From: Hungatella sp. UBA5385
GTDB taxonomy: Bacteria; Bacillota; Clostridia; Lachnospirales; Lachnospiraceae
DNA: 47,279 nt
Direction: 5' to 3'
NCBI GenBank assembly: GCA_002409995.1
Contig: DHOR01000024.1
Span: forward strand, 5,264 to 52,542
In this document: positions 24,022 to 32,940 of the stretch, one piece after another
How positions within the stretch are numbered: the first letter of the stretch is position 1
Layout of the letters: each line of letters starts with the position of its first letter
Program-made: the position numbers and the translations under genes
The notes under the pieces: model-generated
Told to the model about the DNA's origin: nothing
Database searches by the model: none
What the model saw: the letters and a program-made list of their open reading frames with translations, nothing else

Positions 24022-25638
24022 ATGAATCCATTTTCAACAATTACGCTTCTCATTGTAGATGATGAAGCTGAAATCCGTTCAGGACTCCGCACCATCATTC
24101 CCTGGAATGAATACTCCATTTCCGTTATAGGAACTGCTGTAAACGGTGCAGAAGCTCTGGATCAAATCAGATATTATGAACCGGATATTGTGATTACCGA
24201 TATCCAGATGCCGGGAATGAACGGTCTGGAACTGGTACGCCGGGCTACAGAGGAACAGTTTGACTGCTCTTTTGTTATTTTAAGCGGCTATGATGATTTT
24301 GAATATGCCAGAACAGCAATCAAATACGGAATCCGTGATTATTTATTAAAACCTATTTCTATAAAAGAGCTGACAGAATTAATCATAAGGCTGAAGGAAG
24401 AGATCTTAGACCGGAGAAATCTTCATACAGACCAGCTGTCTACATTAAAAAAGCTGAGAACTGCCCAGATATCCCTTCGCAAGCACAATCTGGTTCCACA
24501 ACTTCTGCGGGGAGAGCTTTCCGTTCCTCAGCTTCACAGTGTTTTAGAAGAATACTCCCTTCCTGTCAAAGACAGGGAATCCTGTGTCGTGCTGATTCAG
24601 GTGTTTAATTCACGTCAGGATACAGAGGAACATATAGAGCTGAATCAGAGCCTTGTTCTTTTAAAAGAATTATTAAATGATGAATTAAACGGCTGTCCTG
24701 TGCTCATTGCAGAGCATCCTCCTGCCGGACTTCTTCTTATTGTTAATCTTCCATTTATAGTACCTGGCAGAGAATCACTTACCCATCTTCTGTCTGACTA
24801 TTTAAATGATCAAATCTTTTTTGATACTGTCCACGCAGCAGCCGCAATTGGAGAACCGGTACCATCTCTGACAGATATAGCCGCTTCCTACCAGAGTGCC
24901 AGACAGATGATTACCTGGCACATTTATCCAGATGCAGGTCCTGTCATTGATATTTCTATGACAGAGAATTTACAGCCCCCTGTTATAATGCCGGGCAATG
25001 AGATACTGGATGCAGTATTAAGGGATGATCCTGAAGATATCCGGCTTCAGTTCTGCAAATATTTGGACAAGCTTGTGACTGTTCCTCCGCCTCCGCCTTC
25101 TTACATTTACAGCATGTGCAATTATCTGATTATTACCATTCAGAATGAACTTGCTAAATTTTTAGAGGGACTGCCCAAAAGTTATGTGGGTAATTCCTAT
25201 GTGACTCTTCACAATCTGGCTTCTCTTGATGAAATTCGAGATTGGATGTGCGAAATTCTCTGTGGCTTTGCCAATGAACTTTTAGTTAACCGCGCGACCA
25301 AAAGCGATCCACTCATCGAAAAAGCCATTGCTTATATTAATGAAAACCTTTTGAAAAATCCCCATACAGAAGATGTCTCTAATTATCTGGGTTTGAGTAA
25401 AAGCTATTTCAGCACCTATTTTAAGAATAAAACCCAATTAAATTTCCGGGACTACACACTGGATTTAAAAATCAACTATGCTCAGGAGCAGTTAAAACAT
25501 CCGGAGAGAACTCCAGGTGAAGTTTCTATTATGCTGGGATATGAGGATTATCGTTCCTTCAGCCGCGCTTTTAAAACACGTACAGGTTTAACTCCTTCAG
25601 ATTACCAGAAACAGTATACAGGAGTGGAAAGGAGCTGA
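24022..25638 (+). CDS. YesN-type response regulator with AraC DNA-binding domain
   Basis: This 538-residue cytoplasmic regulator has a receiver domain at residues 7-125 (LLIVDDEAEIRSG, phospho-acceptor Asp in DIVITDIQMPGMNG at about 57, Lys in LLKPIS). A long middle domain follows (about 150-420). Two AraC-type helix-turn-helix units lie at 430-535 (VSNYLGLSKSYFSTYFKNKT, EVSIMLGYEDYRSFSRAFKT). The start at ATG 24022 follows AAAGGAG. The kinase gene begins two bases after its stop. It is divergent from the CUT1 operon, which it probably activates through the 21-bp-spaced repeat. Confidence 0.92.
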   Translation: MNPFSTITLLIVDDEAEIRSGLRTIIPWNEYSISVIGTAVNGAEALDQIRYYEPDIVITDIQMPGMNGLELVRRATEEQFDCSFVILSGYDDFEYARTAIKYGIRDYLLKPISIKELTELIIRLKEEILDRRNLHTDQLSTLKKLRTAQISLRKHNLVPQLLRGELSVPQLHSVLEEYSLPVKDRESCVVLIQVFNSRQDTEEHIELNQSLVLLKELLNDELNGCPVLIAEHPPAGLLLIVNLPFIVPGRESLTHLLSDYLNDQIFFDTVHAAAAIGEPVPSLTDIAASYQSARQMITWHIYPDAGPVIDISMTENLQPPVIMPGNEILDAVLRDDPEDIRLQFCKYLDKLVTVPPPPPSYIYSMCNYLIITIQNELAKFLEGLPKSYVGNSYVTLHNLASLDEIRDWMCEILCGFANELLVNRATKSDPLIEKAIAYINENLLKNPHTEDVSNYLGLSKSYFSTYFKNKTQLNFRDYTLDLKINYAQEQLKHPERTPGEVSIMLGYEDYRSFSRAFKTRTGLTPSDYQKQYTGVERS

Positions 25639-25640
25639 CC

Positions 25641-27485
25641 ATGAAACATTGGTTTTCCAATTTAAAATTCCGCTATAAGCTACTGATCGGCATGATCGCC
25701 ATTACTACTCTGGCATTGCTGCTGATCATACAGTTGTCTTATTTTTACTTTTATAGGCGCAATACCAATGAAGTTATGAAAAAATCAGAACTGTCTGTTG
25801 AGATGGCAGGTGCTACCTTTACCAACCAATTCCAGACACTTTCCACAGCAACCAACCACCTTCTGGTACGCCCGCCATTTCCCGATATGATAGCTGATAT
25901 TACAGGTGGAAATTTCAGTGGATATTCAAAATACTATTCGGAAGCTACTGACGAAACAGCCTCCTTCCTGCAGAATCACATTCAGTTAAATAATATGATT
26001 ATCTGCGGGGAGGACGGTTTTTTATTCAGTCCTAATGCTCTGGGAATCAGCGGCAGCTTTGAAAAGCTTTTTACTGAAAACATTTGGGATTATCCTGGAA
26101 TTACAGTATTTCCCACGCGTCACAATTCCCTGTTTAAGCAGGGAGGTGCCATCCCTATCTCCTATCCTGTTTTCTATAGTCCGGGAGACCGGAATCTAAC
26201 TTACCGGGATGTGGAGGGTACCGCCAAAGCAAGGGTCATTATTCTTATGGATACAAGCCAAATCAGATCATATTTTCATCAGATGTCTAATAGCTATACT
26301 TACTGCATGTACCTTGCTGATGAAAATGGAGTGCCACTTGATATCATCAGGGACAATTATCCTGATGCATTTGATCCTCAGTTGGAAGCTTTGGTTGCTG
26401 ACAAAGAAAATAAGGAGAATCTAAATGGAACACGTCTGGCTATTGAAGACGATGAACTTGTGGTCTCCACATCCTCTGTTCGTTTTTGCGGCTTAACAGT
26501 AGTTCACTTAAGCAAAAGGTCCTCTTTAACAGGCGATATTAAAGAGCTTCAGTCCTTCTTTCTTCTTATATGGCTGGCGTGTACTCTTATATCAGTTTTA
26601 TTGGCACTTGGACTGTCCAATCTTCTGACACGGAATGTAAAGCTTCTTGGCAGTATTATTGGCAAAATCAATAACCGGACCTATACTGAAAAAGTAATCT
26701 TCCCTCATTCTGATGAAATCAGTGTGCTTGGCACCCAGTTAAACCAGATGTATGATACCATTCAGCTGCAGCTACAGCAGATCAAAGAGGAAGAGCAGAA
26801 AAAAGCGCAGGCAGAGATACAGATGATGTCTGAACAGATCAATCCTCATTTCCTCTATAATACTCTTGAATGTATTCATTTTCAGGTGCTGAACAATCAT
26901 ACTGATACTGCAGGCGGAATGCTGGAAAGTCTGGGACGGTATCTGCGGATTACCTTAAGTGTAGGGCAGACCTTTATCTCTGTGGAAAAGGAAGTGGAGC
27001 ATGTGGCCTCTTATCTGAAAATTATGAACAGAAATTCCTCCAATGGAGTCCGTTTCTCCTATCATATTGATCCTGAGCTGAAAAGTCATAAGATCATCAA
27101 AGCCATTCTTCAGCCTCTGGCTGAAAATAGTATGAAACATGGATTCCAGGATACCATTCTGGATACTTGGCCTGTGCCGCCACAAATTACTATCTCTATT
27201 ACAAGGGAGTCGGAAATGGATTCTGGAAAAGGTTCTAAGAATGTTCCAATGGAGCAGATTATTATTGAAGTTTCAGACAATGGGAAGGGAATTGATATTG
27301 AAAAAGCTACCAATATTATCCACGAGGATAATCAAGAAGGGAAGAAGCACTTCGGACTCCGTAATATTTATAGAAGGCTGAAGGCGTGTTATGGAGACAG
27401 GGCTGAAATCTCTTTTATCAGCATACCTTATCTGAAAAACAGTGTTATTATTACGATTCCTTATAATGTGATTGATAGTAAATAA
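25641..27485 (+). CDS. YesM-type sensor histidine kinase
   Basis: This 614-residue membrane kinase has a first membrane segment at about 13-33 (LLIGMIAITTLALLLIIQL), an extracellular sensor region at about 35-300 and a second membrane segment at about 303-325. A HAMP linker follows, then the His_kinase domain with the phospho-acceptor His in INPHFLYNTLECIH at about 402, and an ATPase domain with N-box LQPLAENSMKHGF and G-box SDNGKGID. AAAGGAG precedes ATG 25641. It forms a pair with the regulator just upstream. The sensed ligand is likely the sugar handled by the divergent operon. Confidence 0.92.
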   Translation: MKHWFSNLKFRYKLLIGMIAITTLALLLIIQLSYFYFYRRNTNEVMKKSELSVEMAGATFTNQFQTLSTATNHLLVRPPFPDMIADITGGNFSGYSKYYSEATDETASFLQNHIQLNNMIICGEDGFLFSPNALGISGSFEKLFTENIWDYPGITVFPTRHNSLFKQGGAIPISYPVFYSPGDRNLTYRDVEGTAKARVIILMDTSQIRSYFHQMSNSYTYCMYLADENGVPLDIIRDNYPDAFDPQLEALVADKENKENLNGTRLAIEDDELVVSTSSVRFCGLTVVHLSKRSSLTGDIKELQSFFLLIWLACTLISVLLALGLSNLLTRNVKLLGSIIGKINNRTYTEKVIFPHSDEISVLGTQLNQMYDTIQLQLQQIKEEEQKKAQAEIQMMSEQINPHFLYNTLECIHFQVLNNHTDTAGGMLESLGRYLRITLSVGQTFISVEKEVEHVASYLKIMNRNSSNGVRFSYHIDPELKSHKIIKAILQPLAENSMKHGFQDTILDTWPVPPQITISITRESEMDSGKGSKNVPMEQIIIEVSDNGKGIDIEKATNIIHEDNQEGKKHFGLRNIYRRLKACYGDRAEISFISIPYLKNSVIITIPYNVIDSK

Positions 27486-27617
27486 GCGTTTCGACTGCTC
27501 ATAGTCTGCAGCCATTTATCGCTAGTGTCCCGGTTGTGCAGGCGAAGGGTTTTTAACAAAACATCCGTCATGCGGTATTTTATCCTGTTGTCAGCGTCAT
27601 GATAAGTCTCATACAAG

Positions 27618-27646
27618 AAGGAACGCTGATTGCCCCAGCGTTCCTT
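27618..27646. terminator. Bidirectional terminator between convergent genes
   Basis: A perfect 11-bp stem AAGGAACGCTG / CAGCGTTCCTT has a 7-nt loop and T-rich flanks. It separates the kinase gene (plus) from the membrane-protein gene ending at 27653 (minus). Confidence 0.8.
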
Positions 27647-27652
27647 TATCTT

Positions 27653-28306
27653 TTAATCCAACAGCTTCTCACTAAAATGCACATTAAAAAAATGAATTAT
27701 CGGCCCAAGTCCAAACGCCGAAACCAAAGTTCCAAGCCCAATAATCCCCCCAGCCATCCAACAAATCAGCGCACAGACTGCATCCGTTGCCATCCTGCAC
27801 CAGAAGTAGGACCCATTTTTCAACCGCTCCGTCATAATCAGAGAAAGGCTATCATAAGGAGAAATCCCCACATTAGGAGTCTGATAAAGAGATACTCCAA
27901 AACTGCAGATAACAACTCCAATAAATACAGTAATCACCTGTCCTGTCAGTCCCGCAGGAGCACCTATCACTGCCAAAAACAGCTTATTAAAAAATGTAAT
28001 AATATATCCCATCAGCATAGCATTCACCAAAGTACCTGCTCCAATAAGCTTTCTTCCGTATGCTGCTTCCACAACAAATAAAACCAAATTTACCATAATT
28101 ACAAATGGAGCATAGGTAATCTGGAGCATATCAGACAAAGCCATAACCATTCCGCTGAAGGGATCATTTCCCAGTCCTGACAGCTTAAATATACTGACTC
28201 CCATACCAATAAATACATTTCCAATCAGCATCATCACCAACCGTTTTATGCCCACCTTTTTAAAATATCCAGCTATCATAGCCAACTTGATCCTCTTATC
28301 TTTCAT
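27653..28306 (-). CDS. YczE/YitT-family membrane protein
   Basis: This 217-residue integral membrane protein has about five or six membrane segments (LVMMLIGNVFIGMGVSIFKL, PFVIMVNLVLFVVEAAYG, GLTGQVITVFIGVVICSFGV). The motifs GLGNDPFSGMVMALS and NVGISPYDSLSLIM are characteristic of the YczE/YyaS-like family of Firmicutes. The biochemical function is unknown. The gene stands alone. Confidence 0.75.
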   Translation of the reverse strand: MKDKRIKLAMIAGYFKKVGIKRLVMMLIGNVFIGMGVSIFKLSGLGNDPFSGMVMALSDMLQITYAPFVIMVNLVLFVVEAAYGRKLIGAGTLVNAMLMGYIITFFNKLFLAVIGAPAGLTGQVITVFIGVVICSFGVSLYQTPNVGISPYDSLSLIMTERLKNGSYFWCRMATDAVCALICWMAGGIIGLGTLVSAFGLGPIIHFFNVHFSEKLLD

Positions 28307-28395
28307 GTCTATTTGACTGAATTGAACAAAATTGCGTCACTCAGTCAATACTTATGGGGTTTCAATCTTTTGATTTATAGTAAAAAATGACAAAT

Positions 28396-28725
28396 TCATA
28401 ACACCAATATCAAGAATTCTACAGCTACAATAATAATCCCTATCCAAGAAAACAGCGCATTTCGCTTAACAATTGCAATGATACCAAAAATGACCGCTAA
28501 AATGTTAGCGATAAGACCTATTACCAATGCAGCCACTAACAGAATCAGAAACAATGGCCAGAGTGCTCCGCTGACGTCACCAAAAAAACCTCCACCTGCA
28601 ACGATCACCAAAAAAACAAATATCAACAGCAAAATGATGATAGGAGCCATTGCCAGAATAAAACTCGTTATAGCAAAAAAGTTTGGTTTACGATGTTTTT
28701 TTGTACCTAAATCATTTGGTTCCAT
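28396..28725 (-). CDS. DUF4190-like small membrane protein
   Basis: This is a 109-residue protein with three hydrophobic segments (FAITSFILAMAPIIILLLIF, LFLILLVAALVIGLIANILA and the C-terminal WIGIIIVAVEFLILVL). The pattern, a charged N-terminus followed by a Gly-rich middle and a KRNALFSWIG turn, fits the DUF4190 type. Function unknown. It lies 36 bases after the epimerase gene on the same strand and could be co-transcribed. ATG 28723-28725 is preceded by GGAGGAGG. Confidence 0.65.
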   Translation of the reverse strand: MEPNDLGTKKHRKPNFFAITSFILAMAPIIILLLIFVFLVIVAGGGFFGDVSGALWPLFLILLVAALVIGLIANILAVIFGIIAIVKRNALFSWIGIIIVAVEFLILVL

Positions 28726-28761
28726 ATAGCCTCCTCCTGCATGACCGCAATGTTATCAAAA

Positions 28762-29694
28762 CTATGACGAACCAGAAGATTTTTTAGTATTAAAGCAAAA
28801 TTCAATAAATCCTTTTTTACTGTCATTAACTGCAACAGTCTCAAGCCCTGCCTCTTTTTCAAATCCCTTTTTATGTAAGTTAAAACAGTCAGTGGAACAG
28901 GACTGGTTTTCAATGCAGAAGAAATCAGTCTCTGGTGTAAATACCACCACATGGGTAAATTCATCAGATGCTTTTAACTCAACATGCATATCCTCATAAT
29001 AGATATTCTCTTTTTTCCCCACTTCCCTGTCTGTATACACATGATCCAGATTCAGATCAGCCACAGATTTTGGTGTTTCCAGATCAAACTCCGTTCCTTC
29101 CACAGCAAGAAGTCTTCCGGTTGGAATCTTCTCTTCTGTCATTTCCATCACAGAATGAGCCGGAACTGTTATGGATACCTGCTGCTCCCTTTTTGAGAAA
29201 AATGGATGAATAGCAATTCCATAGGACAGAGGTTCATCACCTTCATTGATCACCTCATAACTCCATACTGCACTCTCCTCTCTCACCTCTACTGAAATCA
29301 GAAGCTTGCTTACATATGGAAAACGCGCAAAATCAGGCTGGTTCTCATCCCAGGTTAGGGTTCCTGTCAAACACACCTTATCAGATAACACCTGCATTTC
29401 TGTCACCTCATAAGGGAGATTTTTCACCAGTCCATGCATAGTTGCATCAAAGATCTTCTCTCCAATCTGTATCTTCCCATTAGCCGAACGATTAGGCGTA
29501 GGATAAAGTACTGGAATTCCATAAGTTGCCTTTCTCTCAAAACGCCCCTCATCCCAGGCTGTTACCAATTTCCCATCGTAAATCAACTGATAGATATTCA
29601 TTCCATCTGCCGGATTTACACGTGCTGTCACTTTGCCGTGTTCCAGACAGTATACCTCTTTTCCATTCCAGATTTCTTTTTTTATCTGTGCCAT
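28762..29694 (-). CDS. galM: Aldose 1-epimerase family protein
   Basis: This is a 310-residue mutarotase-type protein interconverting alpha and beta anomers of hexoses (or a related hexose-6-phosphate epimerase). Start ATG 29692-29694 is chosen because AAAAGGGG precedes it; an upstream frame to 29733 lacks a ribosome site. Conserved features are PVLYPTPNRSANG, the catalytic-type His in ATMHGLVKNLPYEV (about 87), HPFFSKRE (His about 163) and the C-terminal FTPETDFFCIENQSCSTD. Cytoplasmic. It is divergent from the AfuA-like transporter, which suggests a role in the same phosphosugar or sugar pathway. The gene symbol is by family only. Confidence 0.75.
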   Translation of the reverse strand: MAQIKKEIWNGKEVYCLEHGKVTARVNPADGMNIYQLIYDGKLVTAWDEGRFERKATYGIPVLYPTPNRSANGKIQIGEKIFDATMHGLVKNLPYEVTEMQVLSDKVCLTGTLTWDENQPDFARFPYVSKLLISVEVREESAVWSYEVINEGDEPLSYGIAIHPFFSKREQQVSITVPAHSVMEMTEEKIPTGRLLAVEGTEFDLETPKSVADLNLDHVYTDREVGKKENIYYEDMHVELKASDEFTHVVVFTPETDFFCIENQSCSTDCFNLHKKGFEKEAGLETVAVNDSKKGFIEFCFNTKKSSGSS

Positions 29695-29772
29695 AGTTTG
29701 TACCCCTTTTCTATGCTTTTCGTTCTGATTCAATCTGAATCATTATATCAAATATAAGGGGAAAAATATAGC

Positions 29773-29829
29773 TTTTTAAAATTGGGGTTCGACCCTTTGA
29801 TACAAAGGGTCGAACCCCAATTTTAAAAA
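29773..29829. repeat. Perfect 27-bp inverted repeat, copy 1
   Basis: The two arms are perfect complements, separated by only three bases (ATA). Left arm 29773-29799 contains GGGGTTCGACCCTTTG; right arm 29803-29829. Flanking T and A runs let it act as a terminator in both directions, between divergent genes at 29694 and 29938. A near-identical copy lies at 37608-37661. Confidence 0.85.
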
Positions 29830-29937
29830 TCCAAACAATAGTTCAGAAATTACGATATTATTACCTAAATCTTGGTATTTTCTGTCAATTTTTTTTGTTA
29901 ATATATATTTATAAGAAAAGAAATGGAGGGATTTGTT

Positions 29938-31116
29938 ATGAAGAAAAGAATGGCACTATTATTAGCATGTTCTATGGTACTCGGTTTAACAGCCTGTGGA
30001 AGCGGTGGAAAAACAGAAACCAAAGCACCTGAGACACAAGCTGCTACAACAGCAGCACAGACAGAGGCTGCTAAGGATGAAGCCCCAGCAGCAACAGAAG
30101 CTCAGGAAGCAGGCGGTATGGATGCTATCATTGAGGCTGCTAAGGCTGAGGGAGAATTAACAGTTTATGGTTCCTGTGAAGAGGAATATTTATCAGCAGC
30201 CTGCCAGAACTTTGAAAAGCTCTATGGCATTAAAACCAAATATCAGAGATTGTCCACTTCTGAAGTTTATACCAAGATTTCAGAAGAGGCAGGAAGACCT
30301 TCTGCTGACGTATGGTTTGGCGGAACCACAGACCCTTATAATGAAGCAGTTGCTGACGGACTGTTAGAACAGTATGATGCAATCAATGCAGTTAACCTGA
30401 TTAAGGACGAGTACAAAGACCCTACCAACTGCTGGTATGGTATTTATAAGGGAATTCTTGGATTTATGGTTAATACAGAGGAACTGGAACGTTTAGGACT
30501 GGAAGCTCCTAAAACATGGGATGACTTAACAAAACCGGAATATAAAGATTTGATCATGCTTTCCAACCCTAATACTGCCGGTACTGCTAAGCTGGTTATC
30601 AATACTATGATTCAGATGAAGGGTCATGATGAGGCAATGGCATATTTTAAAGAACTGGATGCTAACATTTCCCAGTACACCAAATCAGGCTCCGGTCCTT
30701 CCAAGATGGTTGGTCCTGGCGAATGTGTCATCGGTGTGGGCTTCCTTCATGATGGAATCTACCAGATTTTACAGGGATATGACAATATTGAGCTGATCGT
30801 TCCTGAAGATGGAACTTCCTTCGAAGTTGGCGCAACAGCTATTTTTAAGGGTGCAACACATCCTAATGCAGCTAAATTATGGATTGAATACGCCTTATCA
30901 CCTGACTGTGTAGACCATGCAAAAGAAAATGGCTCCTACCAGTTCCTGGTTCTTAAGAATGCTACTCAGCCTGAAGAAGCAGCACAGTTCGGTCTGGATA
31001 TGAACAACACCATTGATTATGATTTTGAAGATGCAAAGAACAATATTGCACAGTATGTAGAAGACTTCTTTAACGCTTTAGGAGGTACTGCAGACGATCG
31101 TTTCAAGACTGAATAA
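29938..31116 (+). CDS. AfuA-like solute-binding lipoprotein
   Basis: This 392-residue lipoprotein starts at ATG 29938-29940 with GGAGGG before it; a frame from 29923 would place the ribosome site inside the gene. The signal peptide ends in lipobox LTAC (Cys20), followed by an Ala/Thr/Glu-rich tether. The mature part begins near ELTVYGSCEEEYLSAACQNF and includes PSADVWFGGTTDPYNEA, GILGFMVNTEELERLGL and LSNPNTAGTAK. This is the type-II SBP family that includes ferric iron (FbpA), 2-aminoethylphosphonate and hexose-phosphate (AfuA) binders. The Tyr pair typical of iron FbpA near the C-terminus is not evident. It is encoded with its permease and ATPase. Confidence 0.82.
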   Translation: MKKRMALLLACSMVLGLTACGSGGKTETKAPETQAATTAAQTEAAKDEAPAATEAQEAGGMDAIIEAAKAEGELTVYGSCEEEYLSAACQNFEKLYGIKTKYQRLSTSEVYTKISEEAGRPSADVWFGGTTDPYNEAVADGLLEQYDAINAVNLIKDEYKDPTNCWYGIYKGILGFMVNTEELERLGLEAPKTWDDLTKPEYKDLIMLSNPNTAGTAKLVINTMIQMKGHDEAMAYFKELDANISQYTKSGSGPSKMVGPGECVIGVGFLHDGIYQILQGYDNIELIVPEDGTSFEVGATAIFKGATHPNAAKLWIEYALSPDCVDHAKENGSYQFLVLKNATQPEEAAQFGLDMNNTIDYDFEDAKNNIAQYVEDFFNALGGTADDRFKTE

Positions 31117-31138
31117 TCCAATCAAATGAATCAAAGGG

Positions 31139-31180
31139 GGTGTTGCAAAACACAGCAATAGCTGTTCCTTTTGCAGCATC
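31139..31180 (+). terminator. Intra-operon hairpin after AfuA-like gene
   Basis: A 12-bp stem with two G-U pairs (GGTGTTGCAAAA / TTTTGCAGCATC) encloses an inner five-pair stem (ACAGC/GCTGT), followed by a T-rich stretch. It probably gives partial termination, so that more SBP is made than permease. Confidence 0.5.
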
Positions 31181-31230
31181 TCCTTTTCCTTAAATAATAC
31201 TCAATACTCAAAAAGAAAGGAGGCTTTCCC

Positions 31231-32940
31231 ATGGCCAGAAGTCAAAGCGCTTCTTTAGAGCGCAGAAAATTTTTCTCTGACCCGATGCTGATCAGTATGA
31301 TCGCAGTTCTGCTGGTCTTCCTGGCACTATTTATCCTGTACCCCCTTCTGATGCTGCTGGTTGACAGCTTCTATGCAGATGGCAGAATCACAATGGATGT
31401 ATTTAAAAGGGTTCTCAGTCTGGAGCGTTTCCGAACCGCTTTTACAAATACTCTTACACTGGGCTTTATTACAGGGTTTGCTTCCACAATCATCGGACTT
31501 TTATTTGCCTATGTGGAAGTTTATGTAAAGCTTAAAACTAAGCTGTTAGAAAAGCTGTTTGGACTGGTTTCCATGCTGCCTGTTGTTTCACCGCCCTTTG
31601 TACTTTCCCTGTCTATGATTATGCTCTTTGGGCGAAGCGGAATCATTACCCGCTCCCTGCTTAAGATTTATGACTCCAATGTATATGGCTTAAAGGGGAT
31701 TGCAATTGTTCAGACTCTTACATTTTTCCCTGTTTGTTACTTAATGTTAAAGGGACTGCTGAAGAATATTGACCCCTCTCTGGAGGAAGCAACTAGGGAT
31801 ATGGGCGCTTCCAGATGGAAGGTGTTCACAAGCGTTACCTTTCCGCTTCTGCTTCCTGGACTGGGAAATGCATTTTTAGTTACATTTATTGAATCAGTGG
31901 CTGACTTTGCCAATCCTATGCTGATCGGCGGTTCTTACGATACTCTGGCAACTACTATTTACCTGCAGGTAACAGGTGCTTATGACTCTACAGGTGCTGC
32001 TGCCATGTCAGTGGTTCTTTTGTCACTGACTGTAGTGCTGTTCCTGATTCAGAAATACTATCTGGAGAAAAAGACAGCTGCTACTCTAACAGGAAAAGCC
32101 TCCAGAATGCGTATGCTGATTGAGGATAAAAGTGTGACTGTTCCCCTTACCCTCTTCTGCGGATTTATTGCTGCTTTTGTACTTTTAATGTATATTATGG
32201 TTCCCTTTGGAGCGCTTTTTACCCTTTGGGGCAGAGATTACAGCTTAAGCTTAAAATGGTTTCAGTATATGTTTAAAACCAGTGGATTAAAGGCATTTAA
32301 GGACTCTTTCGTGCTTTCTCTCATAGCAGCTCCTTTAACTGCATTTTTATCCATGGTAATCTCCTATTTAGTTGTAAAGAAGAAATTCCGTTCCAAAGGA
32401 TTTATCGAATTTGTTTCCATGCTTGCTATGGCTGTGCCTGGTACAGTTCTTGGTATCGGTTATATCAGAGGGTATGCCAATGGTATCTTCCGTACAGGGT
32501 TTATGAGCGGACTGTATGGCACAGGGCTGATTTTAATTATTGTATTTATTGTCCGAAGTCTTCCAACAGGTACAAGAAGCGGAATCTCTGCTTTGCGCCA
32601 GATTGATCCTTCCATTGAAGAATCAGCCTTTGATATGGGAGCTAACTCAGCCAGGGTGTTTATGACTGTGACTCTGCCACTGATTAAGGATTCATTTTTC
32701 AGCGGTCTGGTCACTGCATTTGTAAGAAGTATTACTGCTATTTCGGCAATTATTCTTCTGGTAACACCTGATTTTCTGCTGATTACCTGTCAGATCAATG
32801 AACAGGCTGAAAAAGGAAATTACGGAGTTGCCTGTGCCTATGCCACAGTTCTGATTATGATTACATACGGTGCAGTTCTGATTATGAATACTCTGATGAA
32901 ATTCTTTGGAACCAGCAGAAAGATTAAGGAGGAAATCTAA
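31231..32940 (+). CDS. AfuB/FbpB-like fused ABC permease
   Basis: This 569-residue membrane protein has two BPD_transp_1 domains in one chain (about 12 membrane segments). The first EAA loop is LEEATRDMGASRWKVFTSVT at about 190, the second IEESAFDMGANSARVFMTVT at about 460. This double permease is typical of the ferric/2-AEP/hexose-phosphate group (FbpB, AfuB). The start follows AAAGGAGG. Its stop overlaps the ATPase start by one base (TAATG). Confidence 0.9.
   Translation: MARSQSASLERRKFFSDPMLISMIAVLLVFLALFILYPLLMLLVDSFYADGRITMDVFKRVLSLERFRTAFTNTLTLGFITGFASTIIGLLFAYVEVYVKLKTKLLEKLFGLVSMLPVVSPPFVLSLSMIMLFGRSGIITRSLLKIYDSNVYGLKGIAIVQTLTFFPVCYLMLKGLLKNIDPSLEEATRDMGASRWKVFTSVTFPLLLPGLGNAFLVTFIESVADFANPMLIGGSYDTLATTIYLQVTGAYDSTGAAAMSVVLLSLTVVLFLIQKYYLEKKTAATLTGKASRMRMLIEDKSVTVPLTLFCGFIAAFVLLMYIMVPFGALFTLWGRDYSLSLKWFQYMFKTSGLKAFKDSFVLSLIAAPLTAFLSMVISYLVVKKKFRSKGFIEFVSMLAMAVPGTVLGIGYIRGYANGIFRTGFMSGLYGTGLILIIVFIVRSLPTGTRSGISALRQIDPSIEESAFDMGANSARVFMTVTLPLIKDSFFSGLVTAFVRSITAISAIILLVTPDFLLITCQINEQAEKGNYGVACAYATVLIMITYGAVLIMNTLMKFFGTSRKIKEEI

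Noticed and set aside
27599..28081. Plus-strand frame of 160 codons opposite the YczE-like gene
   Set aside because: Its composition (Asn, Ser, Lys, His rich) is that of an antisense shadow, while the minus strand encodes a clear membrane protein.
29781..29820. GGTTCGACC in the long inverted repeats resembles a tRNA T-arm
   Set aside because: No acceptor stem, D-arm or anticodon arm surrounds it, and both sides are explained by one long perfect hairpin.
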